From a bacterium (lineage in GTDB: Bacteria > Chloroflexota > Dormibacteria > Dormibacterales > Dormibacteraceae): a DNA stretch of 64,000 nucleotides. The DNA lies in NCBI GenBank assembly GCA_004299235.1, contig SCQL01000031.1, positions 62,001-126,000 on the forward strand, given 5' to 3'. This document shows, one piece after another, positions 1 to 9,501 of this stretch. Position 1 is the first letter of the stretch; each line of letters starts with the position of its first letter. The translations under genes and the position numbers were made by a program. The notes below the pieces were generated by a model, which had not been told where the DNA came from, ran no database searches, and worked only from the letters and a program-made list of their open reading frames with translations.

Positions 1-2
1 CG

Positions 3-215
3 ACCGGCGGCGGCGGCTGGGGCGACCCGTTCGAGCGAGAGCCGGAGCTGGTCCTCGAGGACGTCGCGCGCGGCCTGGTCTCCGCGGAGTCCGCGGAGCG
101 CGACTACGGCGTGATCATCCGCGACGGGCGGATCGTCGAGCTGCGGCGACCCGGGCGCGAGCGGCCGCTGTTCGACCGCGGGCCCGGTTACGTGGCGCTG
201 CGGGACAGTTCGTAG
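3..215 (+). CDS. Hydantoinase B/oxoprolinase family protein, C-terminal fragment
   Basis: Only the last 70 codons lie in the window. The reading frame opens with TGGGGWGDP, the conserved glycine-rich segment near the C-terminus of the HyuB/N-methylhydantoinase B family, and then EPELVLEDV and a RDYGV segment typical of the same end. The family hydrolyses 5-membered cyclic amides (hydantoins, 5-oxoproline) in an ATP-dependent complex with HyuA, which would lie further left. It ends at TAG and overlaps the tail of the convergent Mo-enzyme large subunit by 28 bases. The neighbouring Mo-hydroxylase and cyclase suggest joint use in degrading an N-heterocycle, but this is inference. Confidence 0.8.
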   Translation, partial: TGGGGWGDPFEREPELVLEDVARGLVSAESAERDYGVIIRDGRIVELRRPGRERPLFDRGPGYVALRDSS

Positions 216-2520
216 AGCTTCAGCGGTGAGAGCGGCATCTCGGTGATCGGCACTCCGAGCGCCTCCTCGACCGCCGACGCAATGACGGCGCCGACGGGAA
301 TCACTCCCGCCTCCCCCGCCCCCTTGACGCCGAGCGGGTTGAGCGGTGACGGCGTTTCGATGTGGTCGATCTCGATCTCGGGCACCTCGGTGGCGTAGGG
401 CATCAGGAACTCCATGAAGGACGCATTTCGGAGCTGACCTTCCTGGTCGTACGCCAGCCGCTCGTAGAACGCGCCCCCGATGCCCTGCGCGACACCGCCT
501 TCGATCTGACCCTCGAGCACGAGCGGGTTGATGACGCGACCGCAGTCGTGGACGACCACGTATTTGAGGATCTGGAGCCGGTACGTCTGTGGGTCGACCC
601 GCACATACGCCGCGTGGCAACCCGACGCCCAGGTGGATCCACTCGGGCTGAAGAATCCAGTCGCCTCGAGTCCGGGCTGCTCGCCCTCGCGCAGCGGCGG
701 CCCCGGGCGCGCCTTGCCGGCGAACTGGGTGGCCTTATCGGTGCCGCCTCCGAACGCGTACCGGACGGGGTTCGCGAGCACGGCCGCGGCGGCCAGCGAG
801 ATGCCCCGGTCGGGTGAGCCCTTCACCCGCACCCGGCCGCCGGCCAGCTCCAGGTCGGCCGGATCCACCTCCAGATGCTCGGCCGCGATCTGTCTCGCCT
901 TCTCGGCCACCATGCCGGCGGCGACGGCCATCGCGTTGCCCGCGGTGACCGCGCTCCGCGATGCGAAGGTGCCCACACCCCACTGAAAACGGCGGGTGTC
1001 GCCGCTCGTCACCTGGACGTCGGCGACGTCCACGCCCAGCTGGTCGGCAACCACCTGCGCCCAGACCGTGGCGTGAGCCTGGCCCTGGCTCGGAACGCCG
1101 GTTGCGGCCACGACCTTCCCCGAGACCAGGACCTGGACGTGGGCGCCTTCGTAGGGCCCGACGCCGGTGCCTTCGACGTAAACGCCAAGCCCCATCCCGA
1201 CGTGGTCCCCGGCCGGCCGGGGCCCGAGCATCTGGACCGCTCGTTCGAGCAGCGCCGGGTAGTTGCCGCTGTCGTAGATGACCTCGTTGCCGTCCTGCCA
1301 GGCGACGCCCAGCTCGTAGGGAAAGTCATCCGGCTGGATGAGGTTTCGCCTGCGAACCTCGACCCGGTCCAGTCCCAGTGCGGTGGCGATGGCGTCGAGC
1401 GTCCGCTCCATCACGAAGCAGGCGTGGGGCCGGCCGGCCCCGCGATATGGCGAGGTCGGGGTGGCGTTGGTGTAGACATCACGGAAGCGGACGCGATAGT
1501 TCGGCACGCGGTACGGGCCCGGCACCTGAGCCGCCGTGATGATGGGAAGGATGATCCCGTACGGCGTGTAGGCGCCGGCGTCGTGGATGAAATCGTCGCT
1601 GAGCGCGAGCACGCGGCCGTCCCCGTCGAAGCCGACCTCGACCTCGTGGACCTGCCCGCGTTCGTGGTTGACGGCCGTGAAGTGCTCCCGCCGGTCCTCG
1701 GTCCACTTGACCGGGCGGCCGAGCTGCATCGCCGCCCACGGCACGAGCAGCTCGTCCGGGTAGAAGAGCATGATCTTGGGCCCGAAACCCCCACCCACGT
1801 CGGGTGCGATGACCTCGACGCTCGATTCGGGCAGCCCGAACAGCACGGCCAGGCCGCCCCTGATCGAGGTTGGCGACTGGGTGGAGTCGTAGACGGTCAG
1901 CCTGCGCTCGGAGGCCGACCACCGTGCCCAGACGGCACGCGCCTCCATCGGGCTCGCGGCGCCTCGCTCGAAGCGCAGGCGCAGGCGCCGGCGATGCGGC
2001 GCGGCGGCCAGCGCCCCCTCCACCTCGCCCACCTCCTGGATCATCTCGGCCGCCACGTTGCCGGGGACGTCGTCGTGAACCAGGCGCTCGGCGCGGGCGG
2101 CCGCCTCCGGCGTGATCACGACCGGCAGCGGCTCGTAGTCGACCTCGACCAGGTCGGCCGCGTCCTCCGCGAGGTAGCGGTCTTCGGCGACCACGAAGGC
2201 CACGGCCTCGCCGGCGTAGCGCACGACGTCGGATGCCAGGCACCTCTGGGTCCGGCCGTGGGTGAGGTTGGGGTGTGGGATGAGAATCGGCAGGTCGGTA
2301 TCGCCGAACGGAAGGTCCGCGGCGGTGTAGACGGCGGTCACCCCGGCCGCCCGCCGCGCCGCGCTCACATCGATCGAGCGGATGCGGGCATGGGCGTGCG
2401 GCGATCGCACCAGGCAGCCCTCGAGCGCGCCTCCGTCGATGTCGTCGGTGAAGCGGCCCGATCCGCGCAGCAGGCGATCGTCTTCGACCCGCGGCACCCT
2501 GGCGCCGAACCACCTGGTGA

Positions 2521-2524
<4 letters not shown>
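188..2524 (-). CDS. Xanthine/CO-dehydrogenase-type molybdenum hydroxylase, large (Mo) subunit
   Basis: This 778-aa protein is the Mo-cofactor subunit of a three-subunit aerobic Mo-hydroxylase. It has the N-terminal RVEDDRLLRGSGRFTDDI segment, VGGGFGPK near residue 245, and the C-terminal GAGEAG segment near 735 that carries the catalytic Glu. The active-site loop at about 358-365 reads SPYRGAGR. Form I CO dehydrogenases have AYxCSFR there and form II-like proteins have AYRGAGR, so this is a form II-like enzyme with an uncertain substrate, not a demonstrated CoxL. I chose ATG at 2524 because it overlaps the small-subunit TGA by four bases; an open frame upstream runs into the small-subunit gene and is not family-like. 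Confidence 0.9.
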
Positions 2525-2999
<475 letters not shown>

Positions 3000-3003
<4 letters not shown>

Positions 3004-3752
3004 GCCGCGAAGACCCGACGCGCGAGGACCCGCACCAGGTGAACTCGAAACTCGGGCGTGGCCTCGAGGTCGCCGCTCGGTTGCAGCCCACGGCCGGGGT
3101 CCTTGGGATCGGCCAGCACCGGCGTGGGCGCGACGCCGAACAGCGCCAGGCGCTCGGCCGCGCGCACGGCGCCGGCGAGCGCGAAATCGCCGTGCCGCCG
3201 CGACTCTTCGGTGATCGCGAAAGCACCCGAAACCGCCGGGAACCACGCCTCGACCAGCAGTTCCTCCGGCGCCAGCGCGGTCTCCATGACGCCGCGAAAG
3301 AGCTGCTCTGCGGAGATCACGCGGTCGCCGCGCGTCGAGCGGGCGACGACGTGGCCGCCCAACGCCAGCAGCACAGCCGGGAGCTCGGAAGCCGGATCCG
3401 CGTGGGCGAGGCTGCCACACAAGGTGCCGCGGTTGCGGATGACGCGGTGGGCGACCAGGCGCATGGCTGCGGACAGCAGCGGGCAGACGCGCGCCACCAC
3501 CTCGGAATCCTCGACATCGGCCTGGCGGGCGAGCGCTTCGACAGCAACACCCCCATCGCGCTCGTAGATGGCGTCCAGTCCTCTTACCCGGTTGATGTCG
3601 ACCAGGTGCGACGGGCGCGCGAGCCGGAAGTTGAGCAGCGGAACCAGGGACTGGCCGCCCGCCAGCACCTTGGCGTCGTCCAGCCCGGCGAGCAACGCAC
3701 ACGCCTCCGCGATCGTCGTCGGGGCGTGGTATTCGAACGGAGGCGGCTTCAC
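3000..3752 (-). CDS. Mo-hydroxylase medium (FAD-binding) subunit
   Basis: This 250-aa protein is the FAD subunit of the CoxM type. It starts MKPPPFEYHAP, has the FAD pyrophosphate motif AGGQS at residues 31-35, and a second FAD motif reading TLCGSLAHADPASELP, where the family usually has TxGGSLAHADPAAE; the first Gly is a Cys here. It lies between the cyclase gene and the small subunit with four-base overlaps on both sides. The order medium, small, large matches coxMSL-like operons. Confidence 0.92.
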
Positions 3753-4528
3753 TCCAGGATGGCCACGGCGCGGCAGGGGGCTGCCTCGCCTCCCTGGAAG
3801 CGCCAGGGAAAGCAGCCGAACGAGATCTTCTGGTCGAGCACCTGGTCGATCTGCCCGCCCAGGTTCTCGATGTGGACGACGTCATGCGGGAAGAGCAGGG
3901 TGTGCATGATCTGGTAGTCGTCCTTCGGGAAGAGCTCGCCAAGGCTGCGGCCCAGCTTCTTCTCCGCCTCCTCGGCTTCGTCGGCGCGAATGCGCCGGAT
4001 GACGGTGTTCATCGGGTGGTCCGCGCTCCCGGCGTCGACCGCAATCCAGCGCACGCCGCGCTCCAGCACCCACTCGGCGAAGGCGCGAGCCGGCCCAGGG
4101 TGGCGGATGAAGTACCTGGTCTCATCCACCTGCGTGCGATCGGCCCAGTTCTCGGGATAGTAGCGGTGATAGCCGGTGTGGATGACGAGGATGTCGCCAC
4201 GCTCGATCCGATGACCGGTGTCCCTCTCCCAGCGCTCGAAGTGCTCCGGCCCGTAAAGCTCGTAGTCGCCCACCCCCATGCGCTCCAGGTCGACGACGCA
4301 GGCGGGGCCGATGAGGAAGTCCAGCCCGAGCTCGCCGATGAACTTGCCGCCGGAGAGGAAATGCGCCGGGGCGTCCAGGTGAGTGCTGACGTGAAGCGTC
4401 ATCGTGATCTCCTGGCCGCCGGCCTTGTCGAAGGCCAGGCGCTTGATCCATCGGATCGCCGGTCCGGCGTAGCCCGCGAACGCCGGCGTGTGCAGCGAGA
4501 AGTCCTGCGTCAGGTCGAGGAATCTCAT
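3749..4528 (-). CDS. Cyclase-family (kynurenine formamidase-like) metal hydrolase
   Basis: This 259-aa protein belongs to the PF04199 family, which includes kynurenine formamidase and isatin hydrolase; these hydrolyse amide or lactam bonds at a divalent metal site. The signature HxGTHxDxPxH appears at residues 46-56 as HVSTHLDAPAH, with Ser in place of Gly but all metal-binding His and Asp residues kept. It is the first gene of the four-gene Mo-hydroxylase operon and overlaps the FAD subunit by four bases. A hydrolase opening a ring before or after oxidation by the Mo enzyme is a reasonable but unproven role. Confidence 0.85.
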   Translation of the reverse strand: MRFLDLTQDFSLHTPAFAGYAGPAIRWIKRLAFDKAGGQEITMTLHVSTHLDAPAHFLSGGKFIGELGLDFLIGPACVVDLERMGVGDYELYGPEHFERWERDTGHRIERGDILVIHTGYHRYYPENWADRTQVDETRYFIRHPGPARAFAEWVLERGVRWIAVDAGSADHPMNTVIRRIRADEAEEAEKKLGRSLGELFPKDDYQIMHTLLFPHDVVHIENLGGQIDQVLDQKISFGCFPWRFQGGEAAPCRAVAILE

Positions 4529-4649
4529 GGCGCTGGATTGCGGACGCTATGCATCGACCTTCCTATTCGACGCCGCGCAGACGTGGACGGCTCATATTAG
4601 CGACCGCGTCGCCGGTCGACCCCAGCCCGGCCACTGCTATCTTCTGGAC

Positions 4650-4916
4650 ATGAGCACGTTCGTGCGAGTGGCCCACCGGCAGGGATGGGAGGTCGAGGTG
4701 ATCCGGCATGCGGGCGAGGTCGAAACCGAGACCTTCGCTTCGCGCGAGGAGGCGATCACCCACGCCCAGTCCTTGGATCCTGAGTGGATCGAGGTCGGAG
4801 ACATCGTCGGTCTCGGCACGCCGGCCCAGCAGCACTCGTGGACGACCCTTCGGCGGCGCGCGAATGGGTCTTACGCACCCAGCGCGCTCAAATGGCAAGC
4901 CAAGCGCGACGATTGA
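4650..4916 (+). CDS. Small hypothetical protein (DUF2188-like)
   Basis: This 88-aa acidic protein starts at ATG 4650 (MSTFVRVAHRQGWEVEV). An open frame extends further upstream but would overlap the divergent cyclase gene. The pattern of a Trp-Glu-Val strand, a charged stretch, then SREEAITHAQSLD resembles the small DUF2188 fold, in which a strand pair is followed by an Ala-rich helix. I see no catalytic motif. It is a single gene between the cyclase promoter and a toxin-antitoxin pair. Confidence 0.55.
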   Translation: MSTFVRVAHRQGWEVEVIRHAGEVETETFASREEAITHAQSLDPEWIEVGDIVGLGTPAQQHSWTTLRRRANGSYAPSALKWQAKRDD

Positions 4917-4943
4917 GTCACGGCAGGGGTCCTGGTCGCCGCA

Positions 4944-5372
4944 CTAGCGCGATGCGATCAGAGATTTCCAGGCTCGTTCATCGAGCGGGTCCACTCGACG
5001 CAGGCCCGCGATGCCATCAAACCCCGAGTCGGCGCTGACGATCGTGCGTATGCCGTTGTTGAGGCATGTGGCGGCGTGTATGCGATCGTTCGCGCCGAGG
5101 TTTGGAGCTCGGAGTGACAGGGCGGCGAGGAAGATCTCGTCGGTGACCGGGAGCAGCGGCGCCAGAACCGTGTAGCTGCGGCGAGTGAGACCTCTCAGAT
5201 CGCCGGCCTTGGCCGACAGCTCGAGAAACCACATCTCCTCCATCACGGCCGGCGAGGTCTTGCCGTCGGCGCCGCCCACGGCAATGGCCCTGAGTATCTC
5301 GAGGCAGGGGGAGCGGTACCGACCGGCGCTGGCGCTGTAGACCAGGATGTTGGCGTCGACGAAGAAGGTCAC
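4944..5372 (-). CDS. vapC: PIN-domain toxin, VapC-like
   Basis: This 142-aa protein is a PIN-domain ribonuclease of the VapC type II toxin class. It begins MTFFVDANILVYS, where the Asp is the first acidic metal ligand. A central MEE supplies the second, NDRIHAAT the third, and SADSGFD the last, so the active site looks complete. Its ATG overlaps the end of the upstream antitoxin gene by four bases, the usual arrangement for a toxin translated with its antitoxin. VapC toxins cleave tRNA or rRNA; the target here is unknown. Confidence 0.88.
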   Translation of the reverse strand: MTFFVDANILVYSASAGRYRSPCLEILRAIAVGGADGKTSPAVMEEMWFLELSAKAGDLRGLTRRSYTVLAPLLPVTDEIFLAALSLRAPNLGANDRIHAATCLNNGIRTIVSADSGFDGIAGLRRVDPLDERAWKSLIASR

Positions 5373-5650
5373 CTGCGGGTCGTTTTCGAAACCCGCTTCG
5401 CCGGCCGTCGGTGCTCGGACTCGATCAACCGGTCCAGATCATCTGGGGCCACGAATCTCACGGGGTGCATCGCGGCGATCTCTTCAACCGCGCGCTGGCG
5501 ATCATCCGCCGAAACCCCGCCGACAACCGAATCAATGGCCTCCCGTACAAGCCCCCCGATCGTCGAGCCCCGGCGCTCGGCCTCGGAGACGAGTCGCCGC
5601 CGCTGCTGTGGTGTGATCAAGACCTGGAGTCGTTCAGTCAGCATGCTCAT
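5369..5650 (-). CDS. Ribbon-helix-helix antitoxin of the VapBC pair
   Basis: This 93-aa protein begins MSMLTERLQVLITPQQRRRL, the short strand plus helix of a ribbon-helix-helix (CopG/VapB) DNA-binding domain, followed by ERRGSTIGGLVREAIDSV as the second helix. The charged C-terminus would wrap the toxin. ATG 5650 is preferred because it starts exactly where the RHH strand should; an ATG at 5644 is also possible. An imperfect inverted repeat lies over the start codon, consistent with autoregulation. Confidence 0.78.
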   Translation of the reverse strand: MSMLTERLQVLITPQQRRRLVSEAERRGSTIGGLVREAIDSVVGGVSADDRQRAVEEIAAMHPVRFVAPDDLDRLIESEHRRPAKRVSKTTRR

Positions 5651-5657
5651 AGCATAC
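5641..5657 (-). promoter_or_regulatory. Inverted repeat over the antitoxin start, candidate operator
   Basis: On the plus strand the sequence is GCATGC, TCATA, GCATAC, an imperfect dyad with five of six matching positions. It covers the antitoxin's initiation codon. RHH antitoxins commonly bind such short repeats to repress their own operon. This is the only dyad I see near this gene pair. Confidence 0.4.
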
Positions 5658-5682
5658 ACATATCGGCCCGAGCCTCCTCCCT

Positions 5683-6279
5683 TCACCTCCACCCCGTGCT
5701 CAGCGCCCCAAGCAATCTGCGGATGGATGGCGGGCGGTCCGCGTCCCGCACCGGAACGACGCGAGCGAGCTTGGGATTGTGGCGGATCACAATCGCCTCG
5801 GTCGGCAAGCGTGGCGGTTCTTCCACCCTCAATAGAGATCCGCTCTCGGCCGCCGCCGCCCCCTCGAGTCGCTCACCGACTCCACGGATTGCGCCGGCGT
5901 CGAGATGCAGGCCGCAAAGCCCGACGAGGGCTCTGGTTTCAGACTCCCGCTGCGCGGCCAGCAGGCGGGCGAGCTCCGAGGTCTTGCGCGTCACCAGATC
6001 GAGGTCGGAGCTCCGCGGCGGTAGCGCCAGGATCGAGAGCGATTCGGCAAGCCGGCTGAGCTCGAGGCCGCGCCGCGATCAGCCTTCGCTGACCTGTGGG
6101 AGGGCGGCGATGAGCGGCAGCAGGAATGCCGCCTCGGCGCGCATGCGCGGGATCGTTTCACCGACCAGCAGATCGACCACCGCCGCCAGCGCGAGCGGCA
6201 TTTGCTCGCGGGTCGCGGACCGGACGGCCGAGACCGCGCCCTCGATCTCCCGCCACACCTCCGCCAGGGCGCCCCGCAA
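5683..6279 (-). pseudogene. Degenerate hemerythrin-like gene with an in-frame TGA
   Basis: Two open stretches in the same frame (6279-6082 and 6078-5683) are split by TGA at 6079-6081. Read through, they align by eye with the intact hemerythrin domain at 8622-9500. LLVGETIPRMRAEAAFLLPLIA matches FLRDGLLPHAKEEERSVYPAV, and a later helix matches the segment before LLYGLQSLLKAHF. The iron-binding His and Glu residues are lost at each matching place (H to R, E to A), so this looks like a decayed copy. The TGA does not sit at a Cys position and is not a selenocysteine candidate. The alternative is two short unrelated genes. Confidence 0.35.
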
Positions 6280-6332
6280 CGCGGCCTAGGGAGCCGGTGG
6301 CCCCGGGTCGGGAAGTAGGCCGGCCGGGCCGG

Positions 6333-7550
6333 TCACGTGCGATCAGGCACGGTCAGGTTCGACGGGGCGCTTGACCTCATCCCCCGAAGAATCGCGGTGC
6401 AGACCAGCGCGGCCGCGGCCAGCAGGGCGAAACCGATCGTGTAGCTGCCGGTGGCCGACTTCACTGAGGCCATGACCAGCGGCGGGAAGAAGCCGCCCAG
6501 CCCGCCTGCCGCCCCGACGACTCCGGTCATCGCCCCGACCTGGGCGGGAAACTCCCCCGCGACCAGCTTGAAGACGGCGCCGGTGCCGAGACCGAGCATC
6601 ACGGCCATGGTCAGGCAGCTGATCGTCAGCGGCACCATGCTCTGGTACTCGAGCGCGAGCACGCCTGCCAGGACGGCCGTCCCGATGAAGCTCACGTACA
6701 GGACCTGCTGGGCGCTGAAACGGTCGGAGAGGTAGCCGCCGAGCGGGCGCGCCAGCACGGCCAGAAATGCGAAGCCGGCCGCTCGGGCGCCGGCGTCCGG
6801 CCGGGTCAGCCCGTGGACGCCGACCAGCAGCTGGGGCAGGTAGAGGAACATCGCCACGAATCCGCCGAAGGCGACGAAATAGAAGAGGGTGAACGCCCAT
6901 GCACGAGGCTCGCCGGCGATCACTTTGAAGGGAGCGAGCCAAGGCGCGGCGGCCGGCCGGGGGGCGGGCGGCTCCTCGGCCAATAAAAGGAAGCCAAGCC
7001 CGACCGCCAGGACCAGGACGGCGCCGGCGATGAACGGCGCGGCCAGGCCCCACGTCTGGGCGATGAAGGGCGCGGTCAGACCGGTGAGCACCGTGCCCCC
7101 CATCCCCATGCCGTAGACCCCAAGGGCGAACCCCTGCCTTGCCTTCGGATACCAGCGACTCACGAAGGGCACCCCCACGGCGAAGGACGCGCCCGCAAAA
7201 CCCATGAGGAATCCGAACGCGACCAGGCCGGCAAAGCTGAGATGCCAGACGGCGAGCGCCAGCAGGGTCAGCGTGGTGAAGCCCATCAACGGCGGGAACG
7301 TCCGTCTCGCGCCGTACCGATCGGTCAGGACGCCCATCGGCACCCGCATGAGGGAACCGAGGATGACCGGAATCGCAACCAGCCACCCGACCTGAACTTC
7401 TGTGAGCCCGAGGTCCTGCTGAAGCACCGGCGAGAGCGGCCCGTACAGGGCCCAAACATAAAAGCAGGTGAAGAAGGCGACGGTGGCCAGCGACAGCGCC
7501 TTCAGCTGCCGCATCGGGTCGCTTTCAGGCATGGGCCTGCGCCAGCTCAT
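6333..7550 (-). CDS. narK: Nitrate/nitrite transporter NarK, MFS
   Basis: This 405-aa protein has about 12 predicted membrane segments and belongs to the nitrate/nitrite porter branch of the major facilitator superfamily. The nitrate signature appears twice: an N-terminal glycine-rich stretch around RWYPKARQGFALGVYGMG, and GAAGGLGGFFPP near the C-terminus. It would import nitrate or exchange nitrite for nitrate for the cytoplasmic NarG encoded 8 kb away. The gene has its own leader region (7551-7688) with a palindrome matching those upstream of the nar operon. ATG 7535 is an alternative start. Confidence 0.92.
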   Translation of the reverse strand: MSWRRPMPESDPMRQLKALSLATVAFFTCFYVWALYGPLSPVLQQDLGLTEVQVGWLVAIPVILGSLMRVPMGVLTDRYGARRTFPPLMGFTTLTLLALAVWHLSFAGLVAFGFLMGFAGASFAVGVPFVSRWYPKARQGFALGVYGMGMGGTVLTGLTAPFIAQTWGLAAPFIAGAVLVLAVGLGFLLLAEEPPAPRPAAAPWLAPFKVIAGEPRAWAFTLFYFVAFGGFVAMFLYLPQLLVGVHGLTRPDAGARAAGFAFLAVLARPLGGYLSDRFSAQQVLYVSFIGTAVLAGVLALEYQSMVPLTISCLTMAVMLGLGTGAVFKLVAGEFPAQVGAMTGVVGAAGGLGGFFPPLVMASVKSATGSYTIGFALLAAAALVCTAILRGMRSSAPSNLTVPDRT

Positions 7551-7578
7551 CCCTCAGCGGCTGGATGAGACGGGACAT
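7525..7578 (-). other. Possible 17-codon leader ORF overlapping the narK start
   Basis: ATG at 7578, preceded by GGAG at a plausible distance, opens a 17-codon frame (MSRLIQPLRDELAQAHA) that ends inside the first codons of narK, its stop next to the internal ATG at 7535. It could couple translation to narK or be chance. Confidence 0.2.
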
Positions 7579-7652
7579 CTCCAAATCCTCACCTGAACTA
7601 CAGACGGGAGGTGCCATGCCCCGAGTCTGCCGCCTGGACCCCAGGCGCAACG

Positions 7653-7666
7653 GGGCCGAAGGTCCC
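7653..7666 (-). promoter_or_regulatory. DosR-like palindrome upstream of narK
   Basis: The minus strand reads GGGACCTTCGGCCC, the form GGGAC-N4-GGCCC. The M. tuberculosis DosR box is close to GGGACTTTNGGCCC. It lies about 110 bases upstream of narK. The same form occurs upstream of the nar operon, and a DosR-like regulator is encoded at 25846-26502. Just to its left (7632-7650) is a CGCCTGG/CCAGGCG hairpin that may mark the end of the upstream operon. Confidence 0.45.
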
Positions 7667-7688
7667 TTCTCGGGCAGGCCGAACGGGG

Positions 7689-8366
7689 TTACGCGATCCG
7701 TGCGATGCGGACGCGCCACGCCTCCGGTCCCTGCTCCACGTAATCCCAGCTGAATCGGCCGGGCTGGGTCGCCTCCAGCTGGTAGTGCAGCGGCTTGGGG
7801 TCGTGGTCGTTCACCAGCGTGATCACGTCCCCGCCCGCCAGCTCGGCCAGCCGGTTGAAGATGAGCTCGTGGCGCCTCGGTGGCGGCAGAGTGCGAACGT
7901 CGAGCACGTTGCCGGCCGGCGCCGGGGCTTCGGCGAACTGGACCTCTCCCACCCGGTAGCTCACCTGCGGCCCCAGGTGCTTGCCGATGAAGCAGCGCTC
8001 GCGCGCCTTCGCGGCGGCGCTCTCGTACTCGGGCTTCCGGCCGCCCTCGATGCCCGTGAAAGTAGGGCTCGCGATGATCGCGGAGAACCCTGCCTTCGGA
8101 CCCGGGTAGTCGGCGACGATGCCCTCGACCCGCACCGCCAGGGACGCAATCGGCAAGCGGGCCGCCGCCAGGAGCGCGGAGAGAGTCGCTGTGTAGCAGG
8201 CGCCGACCGCGCTCAGCAGGAGCTCTTCGGGATTGGTCCCGGCGCCGAGCCCGCCCATCGATGCCGGGACCGAGAACTCGACGGCCTGGCCGCCGACCTC
8301 GATCAAGCCCGAGCCGGATTCCACCGACCAGGTCAGCTTGCTGTTGAAGGCGAGATCTGACATCAC
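7689..8366 (-). CDS. OsmC-family redox protein fused to a DUF2249 domain
   Basis: This 225-aa protein has an OsmC/Ohr-type domain at residues 1-150, with the two characteristic Cys at 57 (VGACYT) and 125 (RERCFIGKH). A DUF2249 domain follows from about 155 to 225 (DVRTLPPPRRHELIF, DHDPKPLHYQLE, PGRFSWDYVEQ). OsmC proteins reduce peroxides or related electrophiles through the Cys pair. DUF2249 is a small TusA-like fold often found with NO and nitrate genes. It is the last gene of the operon starting at 11374 and begins right after the ferredoxin stop. Confidence 0.85.
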   Translation of the reverse strand: MMSDLAFNSKLTWSVESGSGLIEVGGQAVEFSVPASMGGLGAGTNPEELLLSAVGACYTATLSALLAAARLPIASLAVRVEGIVADYPGPKAGFSAIIASPTFTGIEGGRKPEYESAAAKARERCFIGKHLGPQVSYRVGEVQFAEAPAPAGNVLDVRTLPPPRRHELIFNRLAELAGGDVITLVNDHDPKPLHYQLEATQPGRFSWDYVEQGPEAWRVRIARIA

Positions 8367-8618
8367 CTACCTCCCGGCCGTCTTGAAGTAGTCGGCGTTG
8401 ACGGCGATGAACTGCGTCCACTGCGGTGGGACCTCGTCCTCGGGAAAGATGGCGTCGACCGGGCAGGGATCCACGCAGGCGCCGCAATCGATGCACTCGT
8501 CGGGGTCGATGTAGTACTGGTCGGCGGCGGCGTCGGTCTTGATGCAGTCCACGGGGCAGACCTCGACGCACGACGCGTCCTTGACGCCGATGCAGGGTTG
8601 GGCGATGACGTAAGCCAT
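8367..8618 (-). CDS. fdxA: Seven-iron ferredoxin (FdxA type)
   Basis: This 83-aa protein has the FdxA arrangement. An N-terminal 3Fe-4S/4Fe-4S region has Cys9, Cys17, Cys21 and Cys25 (with VCPVDC), and then the classical CIDCGACVDPCPV motif. The length and the start MAYVIAQPCIG are typical. In mycobacteria fdxA belongs to the DosR hypoxia regulon, which fits the DosR/DosS-like pair in this window. It sits between the cupin-hemerythrin gene and the OsmC fusion gene, with 3 and 0 bases between. Confidence 0.92.
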   Translation of the reverse strand: MAYVIAQPCIGVKDASCVEVCPVDCIKTDAAADQYYIDPDECIDCGACVDPCPVDAIFPEDEVPPQWTQFIAVNADYFKTAGR

Positions 8619-8621
8619 GGT

Positions 8622-9500
8622 TCAGACCTCCTTGGGGTGGTGGTGGCCGTGCTCTCCGCCGGAGAGATGGTCGTGGAGCTCCCGCCGCTCGGCCGGTGAG
8701 AGGCGGTTCAAAAGCGGGGCGTAGGCCTCGTTCTCCTTGGTGAAGTGAGCCTTGAGCAGCGACTGCAGGCCGTAGAGCAGCCGCGACGTCTGCTCACAAA
8801 CCGGCTCGGAGAACGGTCCCCGGCTGATGCCCTCGAGCTCGTCGATCATCTCGGTGATGAAGCGATGGTCGATGGTCATCGTCTTGGTCGCCCCGCCGAC
8901 GGCTCTCAGCACCCTGTCGACGGCCGGGTAGACGGAGCGCTCCTCCTCCTTGGCATGCGGCAGCAGCCCGTCACGGAGGAACTCGAGCGCGACGGCCAGG
9001 CGCGTGCGCCGAGCGGCTTCGTCCAGCGTCTGCACCTCGGCGGCCAGGCGGCCCAGATCCTCCAGGCGGCCGAAGAGCCCGCCGTGCTCCTCCAGGATGA
9101 GAGCGGCCACGTCAGGCGCCTCCTCGTCGGCGGGCCAGGCGGAGGCCGAGGCGGCGTGGTCGCCAGACCCGGGCGGCGGGCTGACGACGTTGACGGCGAC
9201 CAGCCGCCCGCCAGTCGCTCGCAGGCCGCGGGTCTCGCCCGCGGGGACGACGACCACGTCTCCGCCGCGAACGGAGAAAGCAGTGTCACCCGCCGTCACC
9301 CGGCCGGTCCCCTCCATGATCGCCATCACCAGGTCGAGCGCCGGCGCGTGGAGCGGGATCTCCTGGCCGTCTTCGAGCGCGGCCACCACCACCCGCAGGC
9401 GCTGGGTCTCGACCAGCGTCCGGCGGCCGAAGCCTGCGGTCGAGAACTCGGCGAGGTCGGCGGCGCGGCCGACCAGCGGACGCGGCGGCTTGACCGCCAT
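8622..9500 (-). CDS. Cupin-hemerythrin two-domain protein
   Basis: This 292-aa protein starts at ATG 9500, one base after the DUF2249 stop. Residues 1-115 look like a cupin barrel (EIPLHAPALDLVMAIMEGTG, RGGDVVVVPAG). The second half is a hemerythrin-like helical bundle with LPHAKEEERSVYP, TIDHRFI and LKAHFTKENE, which keeps the His and Glu ligands of the diiron site. A His-rich tail (EHGHHHPKEV) may bind metal. Hemerythrin domains in such operons are linked to oxygen, NO or Fe-S repair; the real substrate is unknown. Confidence 0.85.
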   Translation of the reverse strand: MAVKPPRPLVGRAADLAEFSTAGFGRRTLVETQRLRVVVAALEDGQEIPLHAPALDLVMAIMEGTGRVTAGDTAFSVRGGDVVVVPAGETRGLRATGGRLVAVNVVSPPPGSGDHAASASAWPADEEAPDVAALILEEHGGLFGRLEDLGRLAAEVQTLDEAARRTRLAVALEFLRDGLLPHAKEEERSVYPAVDRVLRAVGGATKTMTIDHRFITEMIDELEGISRGPFSEPVCEQTSRLLYGLQSLLKAHFTKENEAYAPLLNRLSPAERRELHDHLSGGEHGHHHPKEV

Positions 9501-9501
9501 C

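Noticed and set aside
6079-6081. TGA in the hemerythrin-like remnant as a fifth selenocysteine codon
   Set aside because: It does not align with a Cys, there is no UxxC or CxxU context, and the surrounding protein has lost its metal ligands.
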